In this document: piece after piece, positions 1-8,361 of the stretch
Layout of the letters: each line of letters opens with the position of its first letter
Numbering within the stretch: position 1 is the stretch's first letter
From: Micropruina sonneratiae
GTDB taxonomy: Bacteria > Actinomycetota > Actinomycetes > Propionibacteriales > Propionibacteriaceae
DNA: 37,581 nt
Direction: 5' to 3'
NCBI RefSeq assembly: GCF_025972045.1
Contig: NZ_JAPDHX010000009.1
Span: forward strand, 1-37,581
Translations under genes and position numbers: made by a program
The notes under the pieces: generated by a model
The model's input: the letters and a program-made list of their open reading frames with translations, nothing else
The model's database searches: none
Told to the model about the DNA's origin: nothing

Positions 1-191
1 CCTGCCCGAAACCGCCCCAACAGGCCCCCCGCAGCGACTCGAGCAGCCGACAACGCCCACACCCAACCCCTCCAAGAGCACGATCACCGTCACTCACGCC
101 ACGAATGGCACGTTGATCAGCGGTTCCTTAGTGGTCGCGAACCTTCGCAGCGCGTTGTGCGTCTGGTTGGTGGGCGTGAAACGATGGGGGC
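1..191. other. Leading non-annotated stretch upstream of the tadA operon
   Basis: No gene can be supported here. Short open frames run off the left edge on both strands, but none shows a recognisable domain. The last 20 bases before the first gene contain a purine-rich GGGGG just ahead of its ATG, which probably serves as the ribosome binding site. The promoter of the tadA operon presumably lies here, but I could not pick convincing -35/-10 boxes. Confidence 0.4.
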
Positions 192-812
192 ATGAGCAGG
201 TACACCGATGACACCGACGGCGGCGACGACCGCCCGGGGCTCGACGAACTCGAGCCGGCGGTGGAGTTGCTCGGTGACGTGCTCGACGACGACGAGACCG
301 ACGACGACGACGAGGACGACTACCCCGAGGACGCCACCGAGGACGACATCGACCTGGTCGTGGCGCTGTACCGCGAGGACGGGCAGCCGGTGGCCGTCGC
401 GTTGGCGCTCGAGCTGGCCAACGACCTCGACGAGCTGATCAACCAGCTGCGCCGGATTCCCGGCGACGCCGGTGCGGTCGGGCTGGTGTCCATCGCGTCG
501 GAGTTCTTCGTGATCGTGCGGGTCCGGGGCAAGAAGGTGCAGGTGCTGCTGTCGGACGAGCTGGCCGCGACCGATTGGCCGATCGCCCGCGACGTGGCCG
601 ACTTCCTGGGCTCGGAGCTTCCCGAGGACGAGGACGACGCCGGCCCGATCGGCGACTTGGACATCTTCGGCGACGTCGGCCTGCAGGACTTCGAACTCGA
701 GGCGCTGTGCGACTCCGACGACGATTCCGACGTGTTGGTCGAGCGGATCGTGAAGCGGCTCAATTACGGGCCGCAGTACCGCAAGACGGTGCAGACGTCC
801 TTCGGGCTCTGA
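192..812 (+). CDS. tRNA adenosine deaminase-associated protein
   Basis: A 206-residue acidic protein that lies directly upstream of tadA, its stop codon abutting the GTG start of that gene. Residues 1-55 are extremely rich in Asp and Glu. The rest (from about residue 56, DLVVALYRED) reads as a compact alpha/beta domain, with a second acidic patch near residues 145-160 and a conserved-looking tail ending in NYGPQYRKTVQTSFGL. This composition and position match the actinobacterial family named only for its association with TadA; its biochemical role is unknown. No signal peptide or membrane segment is present, so it is cytoplasmic. The ATG at 192 follows GGGGGC. The family assignment rests on context plus general resemblance, and no catalytic residues can be named. 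Confidence 0.85.
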   Translation: MSRYTDDTDGGDDRPGLDELEPAVELLGDVLDDDETDDDDEDDYPEDATEDDIDLVVALYREDGQPVAVALALELANDLDELINQLRRIPGDAGAVGLVSIASEFFVIVRVRGKKVQVLLSDELAATDWPIARDVADFLGSELPEDEDDAGPIGDLDIFGDVGLQDFELEALCDSDDDSDVLVERIVKRLNYGPQYRKTVQTSFGL

Positions 813-1265
813 GTGACCCGCTGGTCGCCGTTGATGGCGCGAGCGCGGGCCGAGGCGGCGCTGGCCGTTGAGCATGGTGACGTGCCGATCGGCGCGGTGC
901 TGCTGTCGGCGTCCGGCGAGGTGGTGGCGGTCGCGCACAACGAACGTGAACTGACCGGAGACCCGACCGCGCACGCCGAGGTGCTGGCGCTGCGACGGGG
1001 CGCCGAGGCGTCCGGCTCGTCGCGGTTGGACGGTCACACGCTGGTGGTGACACTGGAGCCGTGCACCATGTGCGCCGGCGCGCTGGTGCTGGCCCGCATC
1101 GAACGGGTCGTGATCGGCGCCTGGGACCCGAAGGCGGGGGCGGTGTCGTCGTTGTTCGACGTCGTCCGCGACCCCCGGCTCAACCACCGCGTCCAGGTGG
1201 TGGGCGGCATCGACGCCGACGAGTGCGGCGCCCAGCTGCGGAAGTTCTTCGAGGCGCACCGTTGA
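813..1265 (+). CDS. tadA: tRNA-specific adenosine deaminase TadA
   Basis: Zinc-dependent deaminase that converts adenosine 34 to inosine in the wobble position of tRNA-Arg(ACG). The 150-residue length is normal for TadA. The catalytic signature is complete: His54-Ala-Glu56 (zinc ligand and proton shuttle) followed by Pro83-Cys84-x-x-Cys87 (two zinc ligands). The GTG start at 813 immediately follows the TGA of the associated protein, so the two are almost certainly co-translated. Its own TGA overlaps the TTG start of the next gene by four bases. Some deaminase-fold relatives act on cytosine or guanine. The neighbour gene and the overall pattern (DVPIGAVL, EPCTMCAGAL) favour TadA. Confidence 0.93.
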   Translation: MTRWSPLMARARAEAALAVEHGDVPIGAVLLSASGEVVAVAHNERELTGDPTAHAEVLALRRGAEASGSSRLDGHTLVVTLEPCTMCAGALVLARIERVVIGAWDPKAGAVSSLFDVVRDPRLNHRVQVVGGIDADECGAQLRKFFEAHR

Positions 1266-1870
1266 CCTGGTTCGCCGGCCGAGTCGTCGTCTGGGCGCCG
1301 GTAGCGGTCTGGCTCGCCGCCGAGGCCGCGCACGCAAGCGCCACCGTCATCCCGGCGAACGCCGGCACCCCGTCCCTTCCCAACGTCACCCTGCTCGTCC
1401 TCGGCTGCCCCGCCGACAAGGACGGACGCCCCTCGGCGCTGCAGCGTTGGCGGGTCGATCTGGCAGCCCGCAGCGCCGGTGCCGCGGACCGGTTCCTCTT
1501 CACCGGCGCCGGCGAGGCCGGCGTGATGGCCGCCGACCTGATCGGACGCCACGGCATCGACCCGGCGCGGGTGACCTGCGAGAACGAGGCGACCACCACC
1601 TGGGAGAACATCGCCAACTCGGCAGCGTTGATCGCTCCCGGCGGCGGCGTGTTGATCATCTCCGACCCGTTGCACGTGCGCCGCGCCCAGCGCTACTGGC
1701 GGCTGCAGTTTCCCGAGCGTGCCGGCGAGCTGCGGTCGGCGAAGCTGTACCGGTTCGGGGAGCATCCGGTGCTGAAGGTGCTCACCGCCGCCTATTCGAT
1801 CGTGCTGCGAACGCTGCGCTACCGGCCGGCGGGCAACCGGATTTGGCAGCGGGTGGAGGCCAACCGATAG
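1262..1870 (+). CDS. YdcF/DUF218-family membrane-associated protein
   Basis: About 202 residues if it starts at the TTG at 1262, which overlaps the tadA stop codon in a TTGA arrangement. The start is inferred from this coupling and from the loss of sensible sequence upstream. The first 25 residues form a hydrophobic segment, probably a signal anchor. The following domain carries the DUF218 pattern: a VLLVLGCP-type strand, a GRPSALQRWRVDLA segment, FTGAGE, the glutamate-rich CENEATTTWENIANSA region, and a DPLHVRRAQRYW stretch. Members of this family include SanA- and YdcF-like proteins linked to envelope functions; the precise reaction is not known. The gene appears to be the third member of the tadA operon, and tRNA-Ser follows 10 bases downstream. 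Confidence 0.75.
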   Translation: MTWFAGRVVVWAPVAVWLAAEAAHASATVIPANAGTPSLPNVTLLVLGCPADKDGRPSALQRWRVDLAARSAGAADRFLFTGAGEAGVMAADLIGRHGIDPARVTCENEATTTWENIANSAALIAPGGGVLIISDPLHVRRAQRYWRLQFPERAGELRSAKLYRFGEHPVLKVLTAAYSIVLRTLRYRPAGNRIWQRVEANR

Positions 1871-1880
1871 AATCACCGGC

Positions 1881-1969
1881 GGTGGCGTGTCCGAGCGGCC
1901 TAAGGAGCACGCCTCGAAAGCGTGTGTGGGTTCTGCCCACCGTGGGTTCAAATCCCACCGCCACCGCCA
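1881..1969 (+). tRNA. tRNA-Ser (anticodon CGA)
   Basis: The sequence folds as a class II cloverleaf. Acceptor arms GGTGGCG (1881-1887) and CGCCACC (1959-1965) pair fully. The anticodon stem CACGC/GCGTG encloses the loop CTCGAAA with anticodon CGA at 1915-1917. A long variable arm (around 1925-1941) is typical of tRNA-Ser. The T arm GTGGG-TTCAAAT-CCCAC is perfect. The discriminator is G1966 and CCA is encoded (1967-1969). It reads the UCG codon. Confidence 0.96.
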
Positions 1970-1977
1970 GACCGTGT

Positions 1978-2005
1978 CGCCGTCCCACCTAAGGGTGGGG
2001 CGGCG
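1978..2005. terminator. Bidirectional hairpin terminator after tRNA-Ser
   Basis: A 12-bp stem (1978-1989 with 1994-2005, one G-U wobble) closes a four-base TAAG loop. It begins 8 bases after the CCA of tRNA-Ser and overlaps the stop codon of the convergent HNH pseudogene, so it can serve both transcripts. The T-tract is weak on the plus strand. Confidence 0.7.
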
Positions 2006-3250
2006 TTCGGGTGTCCAGCCACCACAGCGCGGCCCGTTCGAGGTCGGAGTGGTCGTGCAGGTCGGTGGTGTCGTCGGGCGTCACCCGGTATTCGCTGCCG
2101 GTGGGCGACTGCCACCAGAACGTGCCCGATCGGGGTTGGCGAAGCCGCCACCGCCCGGCGGTCTTGGCTCGATGGATTCGGCGGCGCAGTGGCGCCAGGT
2201 TCGACGCCCTGGTCTGGCCCTTCACGCCGGGCCGGTAGGGCGTGGTGTGTTCGGCGTCCAGGTTGCGGGCCGACCGGCTGGAGTAGGGGAACGGTTCGAC
2301 GCCGTCGCGCAGGACGATCTGTTCGCGCATCCGCGCGGGCACCTCGTAGTTGTCGACCGCGGGGTCGTCGCCGGCGTGCAGCACGGGAGTGACCGTGATC
2401 CGGGTGGTGCCGAACAGCTCCGCCAGCTGAGTGCGGGTGAGCGGGCCGAGGGTCTCCGAGCGCGCCACGCACCGGGCGCTGTCGAGCAGGTCTGCGGACA
2501 GGTGCACGTACACCTTGGTGCGCGGCACGTAGCGTTCGTCGTCGCGTCCTTCGAGCAGCGCTGCCGCACGGCCGGGGGTGGCCAGGACGCCGAGCGCCCG
2601 CGACCGGCGCACGTCGAGCTCGGCGTCGTCGAGCGCGCCCACAGCTCGGTCACCAGCGGCTCGTCGGTGCTCGCGGTCTTCACGAAGCGTGCCTCGCGGG
2701 CCCGCTTCGCCGCCGCTTCGACCTGCTCGGTCGCCAGTTGCGCGATCAGGCCGCGCGCGTGCCGCATCACCCTCGGCCAGCCGACGCGTCCGTAGCGGGA
2801 CGCCAGCCTGTCGTCGATCGCCGTGACCTGCGCCACGGTCAGGTCGTAGCGGGCGGTCACCTGCACCAGCCGGAAGGCGTGATGCCTGCTGACGGCGCCG
2901 GCCAGCACTCTGTTCCAGAGCTTGGGCAGCCGGCACTGCAGGTAGAGCACGTCGCGGATCAGCCAGGTCGCGGCCTCGACCGACACCCCGGTCGCGGCCG
3001 CCACCTCCAGCGGCAGGAACTCGCCCACCAGCGGTGTGCCGTCGGAGCCGACCCGGACCGCCCGCTCGCCCACCACGTCCAGCTCGTCGGTGGTCGTCCA
3101 GTCGTGCTCGTGAGCCAGGTCGGAGATGGCCCGCAACTCCTCGGCTTCGGCGAGCCTGCGCAACTGCCCCGCTGACCGCAACCGGTCGACCGCAGAAGCG
3201 GCGCGATCGATGCGGAGAAGCTGGGTCGACATGCACATATAGTAATGCAT
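1989..3250 (-). pseudogene. DUF222/HNH endonuclease-like gene with frameshift
   Basis: Two overlapping minus-strand frames together make one DUF222-HNH type protein of about 420 residues. The N-terminal part (from the ATG at 3250 or 3232, STQLLRIDRA onward) is helical DUF222-like sequence and runs to about 2640. The second frame continues with GALDDAELDVRRSRALGVLATPG and ends with an HNH-type region (DAEHTTPYRPGVKG, then ASNLAPLRRRIHRAKT). The break is at a three-base G run on the coding strand (plus-strand CCC at 2638-2640). One additional G would restore a continuous frame, so either a real single-base deletion or a sequence error is possible. The Cys residues that usually bind zinc in this family are missing around the His/Asn motif. 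Such genes are common and multicopy in actinomycetes; their function is poorly known. Neither candidate start has a strong ribosome binding site. Confidence 0.75.
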
Positions 3251-3686
3251 TAGAATGACTGCGACAAGGAGTTATCGGTACATAATCATACAAAGTTACG
3301 CGAGCTGCTGGCAGGCATCTCGACCGTCATCTGCTGACCTGATCGGCTGGCCATCGAGCAGATCCACCCGACATTGGCGGCCGTCGGGTGACCCGCCTGC
3401 GCAGCGGCGGCATTGATGGCATTGTTGTGAAACGTCGCGATTCACCACGAACCTCGGCTGTTGGCCGGACGCCGCCGCGAGCAGGGCGTCCACGCAGCTG
3501 TTGCCATTGCCCAGGCTGATCTCCGACGTCCAGGGTCGCCGGCGCTGCCGGCCGCCTCACCCTCAAGGGCGACTTCCGTTGACACCCCCACACCGCCGAC
3601 CTATCTTCCCCTCACAGGGTCTGCGCTAGTCAGGGCGCAATTCATGGTCCTGCGCAGCTCCACCAGCGTCGGTAGGGAGGTTCGCC
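3251..3686. other. Intergenic region between HNH pseudogene and ABC importer
   Basis: No gene is supported in these 436 bases. The first 50 bases (3231-3300) are unusually AT-rich for this window. The open frames within 3296-3593 have no recognisable domain and low-complexity composition. The right part holds a good sigma-A-type promoter, listed separately, and the ribosome binding site GGGAGG at 3675-3680. Confidence 0.5.
3579..3607 (+). promoter_or_regulatory. Predicted promoter of the ABC importer operon
   Basis: A consensus -35 box TTGACA (3579-3584) is followed after exactly 17 bases by TATCTT (3602-3607), a four-of-six match to the -10 consensus. It lies about 80 bases upstream of the first permease and points at it. 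No clear operator dyad is seen next to it. Confidence 0.6.
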
Positions 3687-4649
3687 TTGGCGGTCCAGCA
3701 GGTAGGGGCGAGCCTCGCCGGCCAGCCGGTGCGCGCCGCCTCCCGCAAGCTGCCGCTGTGGCGCAGGGTCTGGCGCGAACGCTGGATGTACCTGCTGATG
3801 CTGCCGGGGTTCGCCTACTTCGTCGTCTTCGAGTACCTGCCGCTGGGCGGCAACATCGCGGCCTGGCAGGACTACTCGCCCTACCTCGGGCTCGACCGCA
3901 GCCTGTGGGTCGGCTGGGACAACTTCGTCCGCATCTTCGAGGACCCGGAGCTGATCCGCGCGTTCTGGAACACCCTGTTGCTCAGTTCGCTGCAGATCGT
4001 CTTCGCGTTCCCGGCCCCATTGCTGCTGGCGTTGATGCTGCAGAGCATCCTGTCCGACCGGGTACGCCGTGTCGTCCAGGCGATCGTGTACCTGCCGCAC
4101 TTCATCGGCTGGGTGATCGTGATCTCGATCTGGAACGAGATCCTCGGCCCGCTGGGGGTGCTGAACGGCGTCCTGACCGGCCTGGGGTTGCCCGCGGCCG
4201 ACATCATCGGCAACCCCGCCGCCTTCCCCGGCCTGGTCACCGCACAGGTGGTCTGGAAGGAGGTGGGCTGGGGCACCATCATCTTCCTGGCCGCGCTGCT
4301 GAACATTCCCTCCGAGCTCTACGAGCAGGCCGCCATCGACCGGGCCGGGCCCTGGCGCCGGCTGTGGCACGTCACTCTGCCCGGGCTGGCCTCGGTGATC
4401 GTGCTGCTGCTCATCCTGCGGCTCGGCAGCGTGCTCAGCGTCGGTTTCGAGCAGATCCTGCTGCAGCAACCCATCTACGGTGCGGACGCCGCCCAGACCC
4501 TCGACACGTTCGTCTACTTCCGCGGCATCAACGGCGGCGACTGGGGCCTGGCGACCGCAGCCGGCCTGGTGAAGGGCCTCGTGGCGTCCGCCCTCGTCAT
4601 CGGCTCCAACCAGCTGGCCAAACGGCTCGGCGGGGAGGGGATCTTCTGA
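3687..4649 (+). CDS. Sugar ABC transporter permease, LplB type
   Basis: A 320-residue integral membrane permease of the CUT1 carbohydrate importer family. It starts at TTG 3687, with GGGAGG six bases upstream; no ATG upstream or nearby fits. After a basic N-terminus (KLPLWRRVWRERW) the first membrane segment begins at LLMLPGFAYFVVF, and about six segments follow. The cytoplasmic loop that docks on the ATPase is visible as EQAAIDRAGPWRRLWHVTLPG. The pattern YLPLGGNIAAWQDY near residue 50 is characteristic of the LplB/YtcP-associated subgroup, which imports complex oligosaccharides. Its stop codon overlaps the ATG of the second permease. No ATP-binding subunit is encoded beside it, so a shared MsiK-like ATPase from elsewhere in the genome is presumed. 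Confidence 0.9.
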   Translation: MAVQQVGASLAGQPVRAASRKLPLWRRVWRERWMYLLMLPGFAYFVVFEYLPLGGNIAAWQDYSPYLGLDRSLWVGWDNFVRIFEDPELIRAFWNTLLLSSLQIVFAFPAPLLLALMLQSILSDRVRRVVQAIVYLPHFIGWVIVISIWNEILGPLGVLNGVLTGLGLPAADIIGNPAAFPGLVTAQVVWKEVGWGTIIFLAALLNIPSELYEQAAIDRAGPWRRLWHVTLPGLASVIVLLLILRLGSVLSVGFEQILLQQPIYGADAAQTLDTFVYFRGINGGDWGLATAAGLVKGLVASALVIGSNQLAKRLGGEGIF

Positions 4650-5536
4650 TGGCGTCCCGGCCACCGTGGATGGAGAAGCCGCACCCGATCACCCAGGCGG
4701 TCAAGGTGCTGGTGTTGGCCGCCACCGCGATCGTGATGGTGTTCCCCTTCGTCCACATCATCATGGTCAGCCTGTCGGACGCCTCGAAGTACACCCCCGG
4801 CGACCTGCTGCTGTGGCCGGTCGGCTTCACCACGAAGGCCTACCAGCTGGTGATCGGCGGCGACGTCGTGCCGCGCGCGCTGCTGGTGTCGATCGGGGTG
4901 ACGCTGCTCGGCACCCTGTTCAGCATGGTGCTCACCGTCACCCTGGCCTACGCGCTGACCCAGACCAGGCGGGTGCCGGGCTCCCGGTTCGTGCTGCTGG
5001 TGGTGCTGTTCAGCATGCTGTTCAGCGCCGGGATCATTCCCAACTACCTGCTGGTGCGGCAGCTCGGGCTGATCGACAGTTACTGGGCGCTGGTGCTGCC
5101 CGGCGCGGTCAGCGCCTTCAACATGCTGGTGGTGCGCAACTTCTTCATGAACATCCCCGAGGAGCTGTTGGACGCCGCCCGCATCGACGGGGCGAGCGAG
5201 ATCGGCATCCTGTGGCGGGTGGTGCTGCCGCTGTCGAAGGCGGTGCTGGCGGTGATCGCGCTGTTCTACGGCGTTGGCTATTGGAACGCCTTCTTCGGCG
5301 CGATGCTCTACCTCAACGATCCCCGCATGTGGCCGGTGCAACTGGTGCTGCGGCAGTACGTGCTGGAGGCCGACCCCATCCCGGGCACGGTGATCGAGAA
5401 CACCCAGCTGCAGATCACCCCGCACACGGTGCAGATGGCCGTGCTGGTGCTGGCCACCGTGCCGATCCTGATCGTCTACCCGTTGTTGCAGCGCTACTTC
5501 ACCAAGGGCGTCCTGACCGGCGCGATCAAAGGCTGA
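4649..5536 (+). CDS. Sugar ABC transporter permease, YtcP type
   Basis: A 295-residue second permease of the same importer. The ATG at 4649 overlaps the stop of the upstream permease (ATGA), showing translational coupling. The frame is open further upstream, but that part is only a shadow of the first permease. It has a short cytoplasmic lead, a first membrane helix (VLVLAATAIVMVFPFVHIIMV shortened here to its core), and the LSDASKYTPGD periplasmic loop found in YtcP-like proteins. The ATPase-docking loop reads EELLDAARIDGASEIGILWR. The C-terminus KGVLTGAIKG is the usual ending of this subfamily. With the other permease it should form the heterodimeric channel for a carbohydrate whose identity the sequence does not reveal. 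Confidence 0.9.
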   Translation: MASRPPWMEKPHPITQAVKVLVLAATAIVMVFPFVHIIMVSLSDASKYTPGDLLLWPVGFTTKAYQLVIGGDVVPRALLVSIGVTLLGTLFSMVLTVTLAYALTQTRRVPGSRFVLLVVLFSMLFSAGIIPNYLLVRQLGLIDSYWALVLPGAVSAFNMLVVRNFFMNIPEELLDAARIDGASEIGILWRVVLPLSKAVLAVIALFYGVGYWNAFFGAMLYLNDPRMWPVQLVLRQYVLEADPIPGTVIENTQLQITPHTVQMAVLVLATVPILIVYPLLQRYFTKGVLTGAIKG

Positions 5537-5569
5537 TCACCCATCCCCCACCACGCAAAGGAGCGGCCG

Positions 5570-7240
5570 ATGTCCGAGGAACTGTTCAACGCCACGCTGT
5601 CGAGGCGCAACGCGCTGCAACTGGGCGCCCTCGCCGGGGCCGGCGCGTTCGCCCTGGCCGGCTGCTCCAACGAGGGACGCGGCGGCCCGGTCAGCACCGA
5701 CGGCGCCGACCTGCCGCTGCCCAACAGCAAGCCGTACCCGCAGCTGGACGGCATGATCCTCAGCCAGGTCGAGGGTGTCCCGCCCGCCTACACCACGCTG
5801 CCCAGCCCCGGCGTCCAGACCGTCACCGACAAGCCGGGCAAGGGCGGCGACATCTCCAGCCTGACCATCACCTGGGGTCCGGCGCCGAAACTGGACAGCA
5901 GCAACCAGTGGTACGCCGCCGTCAACGCAGCGCTCGGCGCCACCCTGAAGCCGATCGTGGTGCCGGCCCAGTCATTCGGCGACCGGCTGGTCACCACCAT
6001 CGCCAGCGGCGACATCCCCGACATCACCACCAACGAGCCCAGCTATCGCGGCCGCGGGGCGCGCAAGTACCTGCCGCAGGGCGTCTTCCACGACCTGCGG
6101 AAGTTCCTCGGCGGGGACAAGGTGGACGCCTACCCGAACCTCGCGCTGGTGCCCGCCTACGCCTGGCAGAACTCGCTGATCAACGGGGCCGTCTACGGCG
6201 TCCCGTGCTACCGGAACCAGACCATCGGCGGCACCATCCTGTACCGCTCGGACTGGGCCGCCAAGGGCGGCTTCGACGGTAAGCCGACCACCGCCGACGA
6301 GCTGTTCCGGTGGCTGCAGGCGATGCAGTCCGGCGGTGGGAAGGGCAGCTACCCGCTGGCCACCCTCGACCAGACGCTCGGCTTCTGCGGCAAGCAGGTG
6401 TACAAGGTGCCCAACACCTGGCGGCGGGACGGCAACAGCCTGGTCGCAGCCCATGAGACCGACGAGTACGAGGCGGCACTGGCCTTCGCCGCCAAGATCT
6501 GGAAGGCCGGGCTGGTGCACCCCAACATGCTGACCCTGACCCCGAACCCGACCGAGTACCAGGGTCAGTTCTACGCCGGCCGGGTCGGCTTCACCAACGG
6601 CAGTATCGACAGCTACTACGGGCTGACGGGGCAGATCGCCAAGCTGAAGGAGCGCGATTCCGCCGCCACCGCCGACGTGCTCGTCCCGCCCGGCGCGGAC
6701 GGCGGCGTCGGCATGGTGCCGCCCGACCTGGGCTACTACTGCATGCTCTCCATTCCCTCGTCGGTCACCGACGAGGAACGCATCCACGAACTGCTCGGCA
6801 TCATCAACTACCTGGCCGCGCCGATGGGCAGCCAGGAGTACCTGCTGGTGCACTACGGGGTCGAGGGGCACAACTACACGATGGAGAACGGACTGCCCAA
6901 GGCCAACACCGACGCCGACCTGGCGACCGAGTCGTTCCTGTCCATGCTGGGTTCGTTCAGCAACGGCTTCTTCTTCCCCGGCGCCCCGGCCGACGACGCC
7001 GCCACCTGCCAGCGCTACGCCGAACAGATGGTCGCCGCGTTCGTCCCGAACCCGGCCAACGGGCTCGACTCCGAGGCCTCGTTCTCCAAGGGCGACGCGC
7101 TCGCGGCGATGATCCTCGACTACGAGGGCGCGATCGTGACCGGGCGCCGTCCGGTCTCCGACGTCGCCGACCTGCGCTCGCGGTGGAAGGCCAGCGGCGG
7201 TGACCAGATGCGCCGAGAACTCGAGTCGCAACTGAGCTGA
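5570..7240 (+). CDS. Extracellular sugar-binding lipoprotein, LplA type
   Basis: A 556-residue solute-binding protein for the adjacent permeases, probably tethered to the outer face of the membrane. It starts at ATG 5570 with AAGGAG upstream. The N-terminus has a twin-arginine motif (Ser-Arg12-Arg13-Asn-Ala-Leu), a hydrophobic stretch rich in Gly and Ala, and a lipobox Leu-Ala-Gly-Cys32. This predicts Tat export followed by lipid attachment at Cys32. The mature part is a family 1 extracellular solute-binding fold; the length near 550 residues is typical of LplA-type proteins and longer than ordinary maltose-binding proteins. It follows the second permease by 33 bases and completes the import operon. 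A hairpin after the stop suggests the transcript ends before dhaK. Confidence 0.88.
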   Translation: MSEELFNATLSRRNALQLGALAGAGAFALAGCSNEGRGGPVSTDGADLPLPNSKPYPQLDGMILSQVEGVPPAYTTLPSPGVQTVTDKPGKGGDISSLTITWGPAPKLDSSNQWYAAVNAALGATLKPIVVPAQSFGDRLVTTIASGDIPDITTNEPSYRGRGARKYLPQGVFHDLRKFLGGDKVDAYPNLALVPAYAWQNSLINGAVYGVPCYRNQTIGGTILYRSDWAAKGGFDGKPTTADELFRWLQAMQSGGGKGSYPLATLDQTLGFCGKQVYKVPNTWRRDGNSLVAAHETDEYEAALAFAAKIWKAGLVHPNMLTLTPNPTEYQGQFYAGRVGFTNGSIDSYYGLTGQIAKLKERDSAATADVLVPPGADGGVGMVPPDLGYYCMLSIPSSVTDEERIHELLGIINYLAAPMGSQEYLLVHYGVEGHNYTMENGLPKANTDADLATESFLSMLGSFSNGFFFPGAPADDAATCQRYAEQMVAAFVPNPANGLDSEASFSKGDALAAMILDYEGAIVTGRRPVSDVADLRSRWKASGGDQMRRELESQLS

Positions 7241-7247
7241 GCCGGTC

Positions 7248-7287
7248 CCCGCCAACTGGGTTGAACATGTGCAGACAAGTTGGCGGG
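7248..7287 (+). terminator. Hairpin after the ABC importer operon
   Basis: A perfect 10-bp inverted repeat (7248-7257 and 7278-7287, CCCGCCAACT/AGTTGGCGGG) encloses 20 bases and is followed by TTCCCTTTCG. It begins 8 bases after the binding-protein stop. It fits a weak intrinsic terminator. The long loop also allows an operator role for the dhaK promoter region. Confidence 0.5.
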
Positions 7288-7362
7288 TTCCCTTTCGCAA
7301 GCGGGCATCTTTGGGCAGAGTTGAGCCTGCGCGCGGGGCGCATCGAGCAATAGGGAGATTCA

Positions 7363-8361
7363 ATGAAGAAGCTCATCAACGATCCTGCCGACGTGGTGCC
7401 GGAGACCCTGAAGGGTTTCGCGGCCGCCAACGCCGACCTGGTGACCGTTCATTTCGATCCTGACTACGTGGTTCGGGCGGACGCCCCGATCCAGGGCAAG
7501 GTCGGACTGGTCTCTGGCGGCGGCTCGGGCCATGAGCCGTTGCACGCGGGCTTCGTGGGGCAGGGCATGCTCGACGCGGCGGTGCCGGGGGCCGTGTTCA
7601 CCTCACCCACCCCCGACCCGATCCTCGAGGCGACCAAGGCGGTCGACGGTGGCGCTGGCGTCCTGCACATCGTGAAGAACTACACCGGTGACGTGCTCAA
7701 CTTCGAGACCGCCGCCGAGTTGGCCGAGTTGGAGGACATCACGGTGAAGGCCGTGGTGGTCAACGACGACGTGGCGGTCGAGGATTCGACCTGGACCGCC
7801 GGACGCCGCGGCGTGGCCGGCACCGTGCTGGTGGAGAAGATCGCCGGCGCGGCCGCCGAACGCGGCGACGACCTCGACGCCGTCACCGCCGTCGCCGAGA
7901 AGGTGATCGGCCAGGTGCGCTCGATGGGGGTGGCGCTGACCGCCTGCACCGTGCCGCATGCCGGCAAGCCGTCGTTCGACCTGGGCGAGGACGAGATCGA
8001 GATCGGTATCGGCATCCACGGCGAGCCGGGCAGGCACCGCATCCCGCTGGCGTCGGCCAACGAGATCACCGACCAGCTCGTCGACCCGATCCTGGCCGAC
8101 CTGAACCTCGACGGCGGCCAGGTGCTGCTGTTCGTGAACGGCATGGGCGGTACGCCCGAGTCCGAGCTGTACATCGTCTACGCCCACGCCCGGGAGCGGC
8201 TGGAGGCCGCCGGGCTCGAGGTGACGAGGTCGCTGGTCGGCAACTACATCACGTCACTGGAGATGCAAGGATGCTCCATCACGGTGCTGAAACTCGACGA
8301 CGAACTCACGGCTCTGTGGGACGCACCGGTCAAGACCGTCGCACTCAGAAGGGGTGTCTGA
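7363..8361 (+). CDS. dhaK: Dihydroxyacetone kinase subunit DhaK
   Basis: A 332-residue substrate-binding subunit of the PTS-dependent dihydroxyacetone kinase, which phosphorylates dihydroxyacetone to DHAP in the cytoplasm. The family landmarks are present: the SGGGSGHEP loop with His57, NYTGD with Asp110, and GIGIHGEPG, in which His219 forms the covalent hemiaminal bond with dihydroxyacetone. The ATG at 7363 follows GGGAG. The gene is followed at once by dhaL, whose ATG directly abuts its TGA. The three-subunit layout with dhaM downstream identifies it as the PEP-dependent form rather than the single-chain ATP-dependent enzyme. Some DhaK homologues act on erythrulose or other short ketoses; this cannot be excluded from sequence alone. 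Confidence 0.94.
   Translation: MKKLINDPADVVPETLKGFAAANADLVTVHFDPDYVVRADAPIQGKVGLVSGGGSGHEPLHAGFVGQGMLDAAVPGAVFTSPTPDPILEATKAVDGGAGVLHIVKNYTGDVLNFETAAELAELEDITVKAVVVNDDVAVEDSTWTAGRRGVAGTVLVEKIAGAAAERGDDLDAVTAVAEKVIGQVRSMGVALTACTVPHAGKPSFDLGEDEIEIGIGIHGEPGRHRIPLASANEITDQLVDPILADLNLDGGQVLLFVNGMGGTPESELYIVYAHARERLEAAGLEVTRSLVGNYITSLEMQGCSITVLKLDDELTALWDAPVKTVALRRGV

Noticed and set aside
3461-5536. A 691-residue open frame that could be read as one fused protein ending in the second permease
   Set aside because: Its first two thirds are an out-of-frame shadow of the first permease; the real second permease begins at the ATG at 4649 that overlaps the stop of the first.
7248-7287. Inverted repeat as an attachment site or insertion-sequence end
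   Set aside because: No transposase, integrase or flanking duplication is present, and the position after a stop codon favours a terminator.
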